Source of the DNA: Colletes latitarsis
Taxonomy: Eukaryota > Arthropoda > Insecta > Hymenoptera > Colletidae
Direction: 5' to 3'
Assembly: GCF_051014445.1 (NCBI RefSeq)
Contig: NC_135137.1
Coordinates: forward strand, 12,773,501 to 12,837,500
DNA: 64,000 nt
In this document: positions 1-12,633 of the stretch, one piece after another
Layout of the letters: the number at the start of each line of letters is the position of its first letter
How positions within the stretch are numbered: position 1 is the first letter of the stretch
Notes under the pieces: model-generated
Told to the model about the DNA's origin: nothing
Database searches by the model: none
Seen by the model: only the letters and a program-made list of their open reading frames with translations
Program-made: the position numbers and the translations under genes

Positions 1-93
1 CTGGTGTTTGCCTTCATCTTGCTCATACTTTCGCATTTTTCGCATATTTGTTGGCCAGATCCTGGCCTTTTTCTGGTTTGGATCACGTAGTAA

Positions 94-105
94 TGTGGTA
101 CCACA
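94..105. repeat. conserved 12-bp palindrome, first example
   Basis: TGTGGTACCACA is its own reverse complement, with GGTACC at the centre. The same or a one-base variant occurs once in most monomers, so a 176-bp ladder would be expected from an enzyme cutting GGTACC. In many satellites such short dyads are protein-binding sites or cruciform seeds; no function is demonstrated here. Two monomer classes change or delete precisely this site. Confidence 0.85.
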
Positions 106-676
106 CACAAACAGTCAATTAAACCTGGTTGCGACTAATACTTTGGCGGATAACGCCGGTTATGTCTGGGTTAGGTCTGGTATTTGCCTTCATCTAGGTC
201 ATACTTTCGCATTTTTCGCATACTTGTTGGCAAGATCCTGGCCTTTATCTGGTTTGGATGATGTAGTAATATGGTACCACACCGAAACAGTCAATGAAGC
301 CTGTAATCGTTCAATATTTTAGAGGATAACACCGGCTAGGTCTGGGTTAGGTCTGGTATTTGCAATCATCTGGCTAATATTTTCGCATTTTTCGCATACT
401 TGCTGGTCAGATCCTGGCCTTTTTCTGGTTTGGATCACGTAGTAATGTGGTACCACACCGAAACAGTCAATTAAACCTGGTTGCGATTAATATTTTAGAC
501 GATAACAGCGGTTAGGTCTGGGTTACGTCTGATATTTGCAATCATCTGGCTCGTACTTTCGCATTTTTCGCATACTTGCAGGCCAGGTCCTGGGTTTCTT
601 CTGGTTTGGATCACGTAGTAATGTGGTACCACAGCGAAACAGTCAATTAAACCTAGTTGCGGTTAATATTTTGCAG

Positions 677-3600
677 GATAACGCCGGTTATGTCTGGGTT
701 AGATCTGGTAACTGTAATCATCTGGCTCATACTTTCCCATTTTTCGCATACTTGTTGGCCAGATCCTGGGTTTTTTCTGGTTTGGATCTGGTAGTAATGT
801 GGTACCACACCCAAACAGTCTATTAAACCCGGTTGCGCTTAACATGATACAGGATAACGCCGGTTAGGTCTGGGTTAGTTCTGGTATTTGTAATCATCTG
901 GCTCGTACTATGACATTTCTCTCATACATGTAGGCCAGATCCTGGCCTTTATCTGGTTTGGATCACGTAGTAATATGGTGCCACACTGAAACAGTCAATT
1001 AAACCAGGATCCGATTAATATTTTATTGGAAAACGCCGCTTATGTCTGGGTTAGTTCTGGTATTTGCAATCATCTGGCTAATATTTTCGCATTTTTCGCG
1101 TACTTGTTGGACAGATCCTGGGTTTTGTCTGGTTTGGATCACGTAGTAATTTGGTACCACACTGAAATAGTCAATTAAATCTGTTTCGGATTAATATTTT
1201 AGAGGATAACGCCGGTTATGTCTGGGTTAGGTCTGGTATTTGCAATCATCTGCCTCATACTTTCGCATTTTTCGCATACTTGTGGGCCAGACCCTGGCCT
1301 TTTTCCGGTTTGGATCACGTAGTAATGTGGTACCACACCGAAACAGTCAATTAAACCTGGTTGCGACTAATATTTTGGCGGATAACGCCGGTTATGTCTG
1401 GGTTAGGTCTGGTATTTGCCTTCATCTAGGTCATACTTTCGCATTTTTCGCATACTTGTTGGCAAGATCCTGGCCTTTTTCTGGTTTGGATCACGTAGTG
1501 ATGTGGTACCACACCGAAACAGTCAATGAAGCCTGTAATCGTTCAATATTTTAGAGGACAACACCGGTTATGTCTGGGTTTGGTCTGGTATTTGCAACCA
1601 TCTGGCTCATACTTTCGCATTTTTCGCATATTTGTTGGCCAGATCCCGGGCTTTTCTGGTTTGGATCACGTAGTAATGTGGTACCACACACAAACAGTCA
1701 ATTAAACCTGGTTGCGACTAATATTTTAGAGGATAACGCCGGTTATGTCTGGGTTAGGTCTGGTATTTGCCTTCATCTAGCTCATAATTTCGCATTTTTT
1801 GCTTACTTGTTGGTCACATCCTGGCCTTTTTCTGGTTTGGATGACGTAGTAATGTGATAGCACACTGAAACAGTCTCTTAAACCTGGGTGCGATTAATAT
1901 TTTAGAGGATAACGCCGGTTATGTCTGGGATAGGTCTGGTAATTGCCAACATCTAGCTCATACTTTCGCATTTTTCGCATACTTGTTAGACAGATCCTGG
2001 CCTTTTTGCGGTTTGGATCACGCAGTAATGTGGTACCACACCGAAACAGTCAATCAAACTTAGTTGCGGTTAATATTCTGGAGGATAACGCCGGTTATGT
2101 CTGGGTTAGTTCTGGTAACTGTAATCATCTGGCTCATACTTTCGCATTTTTCGCATACTTGTTGGCCAGATCGTGGCCTTTATCTGGTTTGGATCACGTA
2201 GTAATATGGTACCACACTGAAACAGTCAATTGAACCTGGTTGCGATTAATATTTTAGAGGATAACACCGGTTAGGTCTGGGTTACGCCTGATATTTGCAA
2301 TCATCTGGCTCGTACTTTCGCATTTTTCGCATACTTGTTGGCCAGGTCCTGGGTTTCCTCTGGTTTAGATCACGTAGTAATGTGGGACCACAACGAAACA
2401 GTCAATCAAACTTAGTTGCGGTTAATATTTTGGAGGATAACGCCGGTTATGTCTGGGTTAGTTCTGGTAACTGTAATCATCTGGCTCATACTTTCGCATT
2501 TTTCGCATACTTGTTGTCCAGATCCTGGGTTTTTTCTGGATTGGATCAGGTAGTAATGTGGTTCCACAACGAAACAGTCTATTAAACCCGGTTACGATTA
2601 ATATGACACAGGATAACGCCGGTTATGTCTGGGTAAGGTCTGGTATTTGCAATCATCTGCCCCATACTTTCGCATGCTTGCAGGCGAGATCCTGGGTTTT
2701 TTTCTGGTTAGGATCACGTATTAAAGTCGTACCACACTGAAACAGCCAATTAAACGTGGTTGCGATTAATATTTTAGAGGAAAAACCGGTTATGTCTGGG
2801 TTTGTTCTGGTATTTGTAATCATCTGGCTCGTACTATCGCATTTTCCTCATACTTGTAGGCCAGATCCTGGCCTGTATCTGGTTTGGATCACGTAGTAAT
2901 ATGGTGCCACACTGAAACAGTCAATTAAACCAGGTTCCGATTAATATTTTATTGGAAAACGCCGGTTATGTCAGGGTTAGTTCTGGTATTTCCAATCATC
3001 TGGCTAATATTTTCGCATTTTTCGCATACTTGCTGGACAGATCTTGGGTTTTGTCTGGTTTGGTTCACGTAGTAATGTGGTACCACACTATAACAGTCAA
3101 TTAAACCTTGTTCGGATTAATATTTTAGAGGATAACGCCGGTTATGTCTGGGTTAGGTCTGGTATTTGCAATCATCTGCCTCATACTTTCGCATTTTTCG
3201 CATACTTGTGGGCCAGACCCCGGCCTTTTTCCGGTTTCGATCACGTAGTAATGTGGTACCACACCGCAAGAGTCAATTAAACCTGGTTGCGGTTAATATT
3301 TTGGAGGATCACGCCGGTTATGTCTGGGTGAGGTCTGGTATTTGCAATCATCTGCCTCATACTTTCGCATTTTTCGCATACTTGTGGGCCAGACCCTGGC
3401 CTTTTTCCGGTTTGGTTCACGTAGTAATGTGGTACCACACAGAAACAGTCAATTAAACCTGGTTGCGGTTAATATTTTGGAGGATAACGCCGGTTATGTC
3501 TGGGTTAGGTCTGGTATTTGACTTCATCTAGCTCATACTATCACATTTCTCTCATACTTGTAGGCCAGATCCTGGCCTTTATCTGGTTTGGATCACGTAG

Positions 3601-4186
3601 TGATGTGGTACCACAGCGAAACAGTCAATGAAGCCTGTTATCGTTCAATATTTTAGAGGACAACACCGGTTATGTCTGGGTTAGGTCTGGTGTTTGCCTT
3701 CATCTTGCTCATACTTTCGCATTTTTCGCATATTTGTTGGCCAGATCCTGGCCTTTTTCTGGTTTGGATCACGTAGTAATGTGGTACCACACACAAACAG
3801 TCAATTAAACCTGGTTGCGACTAATACTTTGGCGGATAACGCCGGTTATGTCTGGGTTAGGTCTGGTATTTGCCTTCATCTAGGTCATACTTTCGCATTT
3901 TTCGCATACTTGTTGGCAAGATCCTGGCCTTTATCTGGTTTGGATGATGTAGTAATATGGTACCACACCGAAACAGTCAATGAAGCCTGTAATCGTTCAA
4001 TATTTTAGAGGATAACACCGGCTAGGTCTGGGTTAGGTCTGGTATTTGCAATCATCTGGCTAATATTTTCGCATTTTTCGCATACTTGCTGGTCAGATCC
4101 TGGCCTTTTCCTGGTTTGGATCACGTAGTAATGTGGTACCACACCGAAACAGTCAATTAAACCTGGTTGCGGTTAATATTTTGCAG
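677..4186. repeat. higher-order unit U1 (about 20 monomers)
   Basis: The stretch from 677 to about 1,365 matches U2 from 4,187 to about 4,875 at a constant offset of 3,510 bp, and U3 from 8,410. The GTTAGATCTGGTAACTG variant monomer marks the start of each unit. The 1-480 segment just before it matches 3,687-4,166 at offset 3,686, so one 176-bp monomer (about 483-660) is absent in the later copy. After 1,365 U1 departs from U2, but 3,460-4,010 resembles 4,868-5,418 at an offset of 1,408 bp, exactly eight monomers. Confidence 0.75.
1204..1379. repeat. example full-length 176-bp monomer
   Basis: This copy starts at GGATAACGCC and the next copy starts the same way exactly 176 bp later. It carries all landmarks of the family, including the duplicated TTTCGCAT, the KpnI-type GGTACC palindrome and the AT-rich ATTAATATTTTAGA end. 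The consensus I read has 75 G or C in 176 positions. It contains two internal short duplications: GGTTATGTCTG followed at once by GGTTAGGTCTG, and TTTCGCATT followed by TTTCGCATA. The start point chosen for the monomer is arbitrary. Confidence 0.93.
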
Positions 4187-7100
4187 GATAACGCCGGTTA
4201 TGTCTGGGTTAGATCTGGTAACTGTAATCATCTGGCTCATACTTTCCCATTTTTCGCATACTTGTTGGCCAGATCCTGGGTTTTTTCTGGTTTGGATCTG
4301 GTAGTAATGTGGTACCACACCCAAACAGTCTATTAAACCCGGTTGCGCTTAACATGATACAGGATAACGCCGGTTAGGTCTGGGTTAGTTCTGGTATTTG
4401 TAATCATCTGGCTCGTACTATCACATTTCTCTCATACATGTAGGCCAGATCCTGGCCTTTATCTGGTTTGGATCACGTAGTAATATGGTGCCACACTGAA
4501 ACAGTCAATTAAACCAGGATCCGATTAATATTTTATTGGAAAACGCCGCTTATGTCTGGGTTAGTTCTGGTATTTGCAATCATCTGGCTAATATTTTCGC
4601 ATTTTTCGCATACTTGTTGGACAGATCCTGGGTTTTGTCTGGTTTGGATCACGTAGTAATTTGGTACCACACTGAAATAGTCAATTAAATCTGTTTCGGA
4701 TTAATATTTTAGAGGATAACGCCGGTTATGTCTGGGTTAGGTCTGATATTTGCAATCATCTGCCTCATACTTTCGCATTTTTCGCATACTTGTGGGCCAG
4801 ACCCTGGCCTTTTTCCGGTTTGGATCACGTAGTAATGTGGTACCACACCGAAACAGTGAATTAAACCTGGTTGCGGTTAATATTTTGGAGGATAACGCCG
4901 GTTATGTCTGGGTTAGGTCTGGTATTTGACTTCATCTTGCTCATACTATCACATTTCTCTCATACTTGTAGGCCAGATCCTGGCCTTTATATGGTTTGGA
5001 TCACGTAGTGACGTGGTACCACAGCGAAACAATCAATGAAGCCTGATATCGTTCAATATTTTAGAGGACAACACCGGTTATGTCTGGGTTAGGTCTGGTG
5101 TTTGCCTCCATCTAGCTCATACTTTCGCATTTTTCGCATATTTGTTGGCCAGATTCTGGCCTTTTTCTGGTGTGGATCACGTAGTAATGTGGTACTACAC
5201 ACAAACAGTCAATTAAACCTGGTTGCGACTAATATTTTGGCGGATAACGCCGGTTATGTCTGGGTTAGGTCTGGTATTTGCCTTCATCTAGGTCATACTT
5301 TCGCATTTTTCGCATACTTGTTGGCAAGATCCTGGCCTTTATCTGGTTTGGATGATGTAGTAATATGGTACCACACCGAAACAGTCAATGAAGCCTGTAA
5401 TCGTTCAATATTTTAGAGGATAACACCGGTTAGGTCTGGGTTAGGTCTGGTATTTGGCTTCATCTAGCTCATACTTTCGCATTTTTCGCTTACTTGTTGG
5501 CTAGATCCTGGCCTTTTTCTGGTTTGGATCACGTAGTAATGTGGTACCACACACAAACTGTCAATTAAACCTGGTTGCCACTAATACTTTAGAGGATAAC
5601 GCCGGCTTTGTCTGGGATAGGTCTGGTAATTGCCACCATGTAGCTCATACTTTCGTATTTTTCGCATACTTGTTAGACAGATCCTGGCCTTTTTCCGGTT
5701 TGGATCACGTAGTAATGTGGTACCACACCGAAACAGTCAATTAAACCTGGTTGAGTTTAATTTTTTAAAGGATAACGCCGGTTATGTCTGGGTTGGGTAT
5801 GGTATTTGAATTCATCTAGCTCATACTTTCGCACTTTCCCATACTTGTTGGCCAGATCCTGGCCTTTATCTGGTTTGGATCACGTAGTAATATGGTACCA
5901 CACTGAAACAGTCAATTAAACCTGGTTCCGATTAATATTTTATTGGAAAACGCCGGTTATGTCTGGGTTAGTTCTGGTATTTGCAATCATCTGGCTAATA
6001 TTTTCGCATTTTTCGCATACTTGCTGGACAGATCCTGGCCTTTTTCTGGTTTGGATCACGTAGTAATGTGGTACCACAACGAAACAGTCAATTAAACCTA
6101 GTTGCGGTTAATATTTTGGAGGATAACGCCGGTTATGTCTGGGTTAGATCTGGTAACTGTAATCATCTGGCTCATACTTTCCCATTTTTCGCATACTTGT
6201 TGGCCAGATCCTGGGTTTTTTCTGTCTTGATCTGGTAGTGATGTGGTACCACACCCAAACAGTCTATTAAACCCGGTTGCGCTTAACATGATACAGGATA
6301 ACGCCGGTTAGGTCTGGGTTAGTTCTGATATCTGTAATCATCTGGCTCGTACTATCACATTTCTCTCATACTTGTAGGCCAGATCCTGGCCTTTATCTGG
6401 TTTGGATCACGTAGTAATATGGTGCCACACTGAAACAGTCAATTAAACTAGGTTCCGATTAATATTTTATAGGAAAACGCCGCTCATGTCTGGGTTAGTT
6501 CTGGTATTTGCAATCATCTGGCTAATATTTTCGCATTTTTCGCATACTTGTTGGACAGATCCTGGGTTTTGTCTGGTTTGGATCACGCAGTAATGTGGTA
6601 CCACACTGAAACAGTCAATTAAGCCTGGTTCGGATTAATATTTTAGAGGATAACAGCGGTAAGGTCTGGGTTACGTCTGATATTTGGAATCATCTGGCTC
6701 GTACTTTCGCATTTTTCGCATACTTGCTGGCCAGGTCCTGGGTTTCCTCTGGTTTGGATCACGTAGTAATGTGGTACCACAACGAAACAGTCAATTAAAC
6801 TAGGTTCCGATTAATATTTTATTGGAAAACGCCGGTTATGTCTGGGTCAGTTCTGGTATTTGCAATCATCTGGCTAATATTTTCCATTTTTCGCATACTT
6901 GCTGGACAGATCCTGGCCTTTTTCTGGTTTGGATCACGTAGTAATGTGGTACCACACCGAAACAGTCAATTAAACCTGGTTGCGATTAATATCTTAGAGG
7001 ATAACAGCGGTAAGGTCTGGGTTACGTCTGATATTTGGAATCATCTGGCTCGTACTTTCGCCTTTTTCGCATACTTGCTGGCCAGGTCCTGGGTTTCCTC

Positions 7101-8409
7101 TGGTTTGGATCACGTAGTAATGTGGTACCACAACGAAACAGTCAATTAAACCTAGTTGCGGATAATATTTTGGAGGATAACGCCGGTTATGTCTGGGTTA
7201 GGTCTGGTATTTGCAATCATCTGGCTAATATTTTCGCATTTTTCGCATACTTGTTGGCCAGATCCTGGGTTTTTTCTGGTTTGGATCACGTAGTAATGTG
7301 GTACCACACCGAAACAGTCGATTAAACCTGGTTCCGATTAATATCTTAAAGGATACCGCCGGTTATGTCTGGGATAGGTCTGGTATTTGGAATCATCTGC
7401 CTCATACATTCGCATTTTTCGCTTACTTGATGGCCAGATCCTGGGCTTTTTCTGGATTGGATCACGTAGTAATGTGGTACCACACTGTAATAGTCAATTA
7501 AACCTCGTCGCGATTAATATTTTAGAGGATAACGCCGGTGATGTCTGGGTCAGGTCTGGTATTTGCCTTCATCTGGCTCGAATTTTCGCATTTTTCGCAT
7601 ACTTGTTGGCCAGATCCTGGCCTTTTTCTGGTTAGGATCACGTATTAATATGGTACCACACTCAAATTTTCAATAAAACCTGATACCGATTAATATTTTA
7701 GAGGAGAACGCCGGTTTTGCCTGCGTTAGGTCTGCTATTTGCCATCTTCTAGCTCATACTTTCGCTTTTTTCGCATACTTGAATGTCCAGATCCTGGGCT
7801 TTTTCTGGTTTGGATCACGTAGCAATGCTGTACCACTCCGAAACAGTCAATGAAACCTAGTTCCCATAAATATTTTAGAGGATAACGCCGGTTAGGTATG
7901 TGTTAGGTCCGGTATTTGCTATAATCTGGCTCATACTTTCGCTACTTTAGCATACTTGTTGGCCATATCCTGGGTTTTTTTCTGGTTAGGACCACGTAGT
8001 AATGTGGTACCATACCGAAACAGTCAATTAAACCTTGTTCCAATTAATATTTTAGATGATAACGCCGGTTATGTCTGGGTTAATTCTGGTATTTGCAAAC
8101 ATCTATGTCATACTTTCGCATTTTTCGCTTACTTGTTGGCCAGATCCTGCACTTTTTCTGGTCTGGATCACGTAGTAATGTGGTACCACACCGAAACAGT
8201 CAATGAAGCCTGTTATCGGTCTACATTTTAGAAGACAACACCGGTTATGTCTGGGTTAGGTCTGGTAATTGCCATTATTTGACTCAGATTTTCGCATTCT
8301 TCGCGTACTTGTTGGCCAGATCCTGCGCAGTTTCTGATTTGGATCACGTAGTAATGGGGTACCACACTGAAAGAGTCAAATAAACCTGGTTCCGATTAAT
8401 ATTTTAGGC
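4187..8409. repeat. higher-order unit U2 (24 monomers), copy of U3
   Basis: Matches U3 at offset 4,223 bp from 4,187 to about 6,465. The offset is 3,872 bp (22 monomers) from about 6,810 to 8,255 and returns to 4,224 bp from 8,261. Thus U2 holds two monomers (about 6,465-6,815) that U3 lacks, and lacks two monomers that U3 has at about 12,130-12,484. Over the first part I noticed only isolated substitutions, for example C5012/T9235, C5606/T9829 and C5853/T10076, so the copies are well above 99% alike where they align. Confidence 0.85.
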
Positions 8410-11400
8410 GATAACGCCGGTTATGTCTGGGTTAGATCTGGTAACTGTAATCATCTGGCTCATACTTTCCCATTTTTCGCATACTTGTTGGCCAGATCCT
8501 GGGTTTTTTCTGGTTTGGATCTGGTAGTAATGTGGTACCACACCCAAACAGTCTATTAAACCCGGGTGCGCTTAACATGATACAGGATAACGCCGGTTAG
8601 GTCTGGGTTAGTTCTGGTATTTGTAATCATCTGGCTCGTACTATCACATTTCTCTCATACATGTAGGCCAGATCCTGGCCTTTATCTGGTTTGGATCACG
8701 TAGTAATATGGTGCCACACTGAAACAGTCAATTAAACCAGGATCCGATTAATATTTTATTGGAAAACGCCGCTTATGTCTGGGTTAGTTCTGGTATTTGC
8801 AATCATCTGGCTAATATTTTCGCATTTTTCGCATACTTGTTGGACAGATCCTGGGTTTTGTCTGGTTTGGATCACGTAGTAATTTGGTACCACACTGAAA
8901 TAGTCAATTAAATCTGTTTCGGATTAATATTTTAGAGGATAACGCCGGTTATGTCTGGGTTAGGTCTGATATTTGCAATCATCTGCCTCATACTTTCGCA
9001 TTTTTCGCATACTTGTGGGCCAGACCCTGGCCTTTTTCCGGTTTGGATCACGTAGTAATGTGGTACCACACCGAAACAGTGAATTAAACCTGGTTGCGGT
9101 TAATATTTTGGAGGATAACGCCGGTTATGTCTGGGTTAGGTCTGGTATTTGACTTCATCTTGCTCATACTATCACATTTCTCTCATACTTGTAGGCCAGA
9201 TCCTGGCCTTTATATGGTTTGGATCACGTAGTGATGTGGTACCACAGCGAAACAATCAATGAAGCCTGATATCGTTCAATATTTTAGAGGACAACACCGG
9301 TTATGTCTGGGTTAGGTCTGGTGTTTGCCTCCATCTAGCTCATACTTTCGCATTTTTCGCATATTTGTTGGCCAGATTCTGGCCTTTTTCTGGTGTGGAT
9401 CACGTAGTAATGTGGTACTACACACAAACAGTCAATTAAACCTGGTTGCGACTAATATTTTGGCGGATAACGCCGGTTATGTCTGGGTTAGGTCTGGTAT
9501 TTGCCTTCATCTAGGTCATACTTTCGCATTTTTCGCATACTTGTTGGCAAGATCCTGGCCTTTATCTGGTTTGGATGATGTAGTAATATGGTACCACACC
9601 GAAACAGTCAATGAAGCCTGTAATCGTTCAATATTTTAGAGGATAACACCGGTTAGGTCTGGGTTAGGTCTGGTATTTGGCTTCATCTAGCTCATACTTT
9701 CGCATTTTTCGCTTACTTGTTGGCTAGATCCTGGCCTTTTTCTGGTTTGGATCACGTAGTAATGTGGTACCACACACAAACTGTCAATTAAACCTGGTTG
9801 CCACTAATACTTTAGAGGATAACGCCGGTTTTGTCTGGGATAGGTCTGGTAATTGCCACCATGTAGCTCATACTTTCGTATTTTTCGCATACTTGTTAGA
9901 CAGATCCTGGCCTTTTTCCGGTTTGGATCACGTAGTAATGTGGTACCACACCGAAACAGTCAATTAAACCTGGTTGAGTTTAATTTTTTAAAGGATAACG
10001 CCGGTTATGTCTGGGTTGGGTATGGTATTTGAATTCATCTAGCTCATACTTTCGCACTTTCCCATACTTGTTGGCTAGATCCTGGCCTTTATCTGGTTTG
10101 GATCACGTAGTAATATGGTACCACACTGAAACAGTCAATTAAACCTGGTTCCGATTAATATTTTATTGGAAAACGCCGGTTATGTCTGGGTTAGTTCTGG
10201 TATTTGCAATCATCTGGCTAATATTTTCGCATTTTTCGCATACTTGCTGGACAGATCCTGGCCTTTTTCTGGTTTGGATCACGTAGTAATGTGGTACCAC
10301 AACGAAACAGTCAATTAAACCTAGTTGCGGTTAATATTTTGGAGGATAACGCCGGTTATGTCTGGGTTAGATCTGGTAACTGTAATCATCTGGCTCATAC
10401 TTTCCCATTTTTCGCATACTTGTTGGCCAGATCCTGGGTTTTTTCTGTCTTGATCTGGTAGTGATGTGGTACCACACCCAAACAGTCTATTAAACCCGGT
10501 TGCGCTTAACATGATACAGGATAACGCCGGTTAGGTCTGGGTTAGTTCTGATATCTGTAATCATCTGGCTCGTACTATCACATTTCTCTCATACTTGTAG
10601 GCCAGATCCTGGCCTTTATCTGGTTTGGATCACGTAGTAATATGGTGCCACACTGAAACAGTCAATTAAACTAGGTTCCGATTAATATTTTATTGGAAAA
10701 CGCCGGTTATGTCTGGGTTAGTTCTGGTATTTGCAATCATCTGGCTAATATTTTCGCATTTTTCGCATACTTGCTGGACAGATCCTGGCCTTTTTCTGGT
10801 TTGGATCACGTAGTAATGTAGTACCACACCGAAACAGTCAATTAAACCTGGTTGCGATTAATATCTTAGAGGATAACAGCGGTAAGGTCTGGGTTACGTC
10901 TGATATTTGGAATCATCTGGCTCGTACTTTCGCCTTTTTCGCATACTTGCTGGCCAGGTCCTGGGTTTCCTCTGGTTTGGATCACGTAGTAATGTGGTAC
11001 CACAACGAAACAGTCAATTAAACCTAGTTGCGGATAATATTTTGGAGGATAACGCCGGTTATGTCTGGGTTAGGTCTGGTATTTGCAATCATCTGGCTAA
11101 TATTTTCGCATTTTTCGCATACTTGTTGGCCAGATCCTGGGTTTTTTCTGGTTTGGATCACGTAGTAATGTGGTACCACACCGAAACAGTCGATTAAACC
11201 TGGTTCCGATTAATATCTTAAAGGATACCGCCGGTTATGTCTGGGATAGGTCTGGTATTTGGAATCATCTGCCTCATACATTCGCATTTTTCGCTTACTT
11301 GATGGCCAGATCCTGGGCTTTTTCTGGATTGGATCACGTAGTAATGTGGTACCACACTGTAATAGTCAATTAAACCTCGTCGCGATTAATATTTTAGAGG

Positions 11401-12633
11401 ATAACGCCGGTGATGTCTGGGTCAGGTCTGGTATTTGCCTTCATCTGGCTCGAATTTTCGCATTTTTCGCATACTTGTTGGCCAGATCCTGGCCTTTTTC
11501 TGGTTAGGATCACGTATTAATATGGTACCACACTCAAATTTTCAATAAAACCTGATACCGATTAATATTTTAGAGGAGAACGCCGGTTTTGCCTGCGTTA
11601 GGTCTGCTATTTGCCATCTTCTAGCTCATACTTTCGCTTTTTTCGCATACTTGAATGTCCAGATCCTGGGCTTTTTCTGGTTTGGATCACGTAGCAATGC
11701 TGTACCACTCCGAAACAGTCAATGAAACCTAGTTCCCATAAATATTTTAGAGGATAACGCCGGTTAGGTATGTGTTAGGTCCGGTATTTGCTATAATCTG
11801 GCTCATACTTTCGCTACTTTAGCATATTTGTTGGCCATATCCTGGGTTTTTTTCTGGTTAGGACCACGTAGTAATGTGGTACCATACCGAAACAGTCAAT
11901 TAAACCTTGTTCCAATTAATATTTTAGATGATAACGCCGGTTATGTCTGGGTTAATTCTGGTATTTGCAAACATCTATGTCATACTTTCGCATTTTTCGC
12001 TTACTTGTTGGCCAGATCCTGCACTTTTTCTGGTCTGGATCACGTAGTAATGTGGTACCACACCGAAACAGTCAATGAAGCCTGTTATCGGTCTACATTT
12101 TAGAGGACAACACCGGTTATGTCTGGGTTAGTTCTGGTATTTGTAATCATCTGGCTCGTACTATCACATTTCTCTCATACTTGTAGGCCAGATCCTGGCC
12201 TTTATCTGGTTTGGATCACGTAGTAATATGGTGCCACACTGAAACAGTCAATTAAACCAGGTTCCGATTAATATTTTATTGGAAAACGCCGCTCATGTCT
12301 GGGTTAGTTGTGGTTTTTGCAATCATCTGGCTAATATTTTCGCATTTTTCGCATACTTGTTGGCCAGATCCTGGGTTTTTTCCGGTATGCATCACGTAGT
12401 AATGTGGTACCACACTGAAACAGTCAACTAAACCTGGTTCCGATTAATATTTTAGGGTATAACGCCGGTTATGTCTGGGTTAGGTCTGGTAATTGCCATT
12501 ATTTGACTCAGATTTTCGCATTCTTCGCGTACTTGTTGGCCAGATCCTGCGCAGTTTCTGATTTGGATCACGTAGTAATGGGGTACCACACTGAAAGAGT
12601 CAAATAAACCTGGTTCCGATTAATATTTTAGGC
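8410..12633. repeat. higher-order unit U3 (24 monomers), tandem copy of U2
   Basis: Direct tandem partner of U2. The junction at 8,410 joins a TTTTAGGCGATAACGCC monomer to the GTTAGATCTGGTAACTG monomer, and the same TTTTAGGCGATAACGCC monomer recurs at the right end of U3. Relative to U2 it has lost two monomers near 10,690 and gained two near 12,130-12,484, so total length is almost unchanged. This is the pattern expected from unequal exchange between misaligned sister arrays. Confidence 0.85.

Noticed and set aside
331..352. Telomeric (TTAGG)n or similar
   Set aside because: TTAGG occurs in GGTTAGGTCTGG but never as a direct run; it is part of an 11-bp internal duplication of the monomer.
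6098..6289. Minus-strand 63-codon open frame, repeated at 10,321-10,512
   Set aside because: Both lie in matching positions of U2 and U3 and are ordinary satellite read backwards; no domain or start context.
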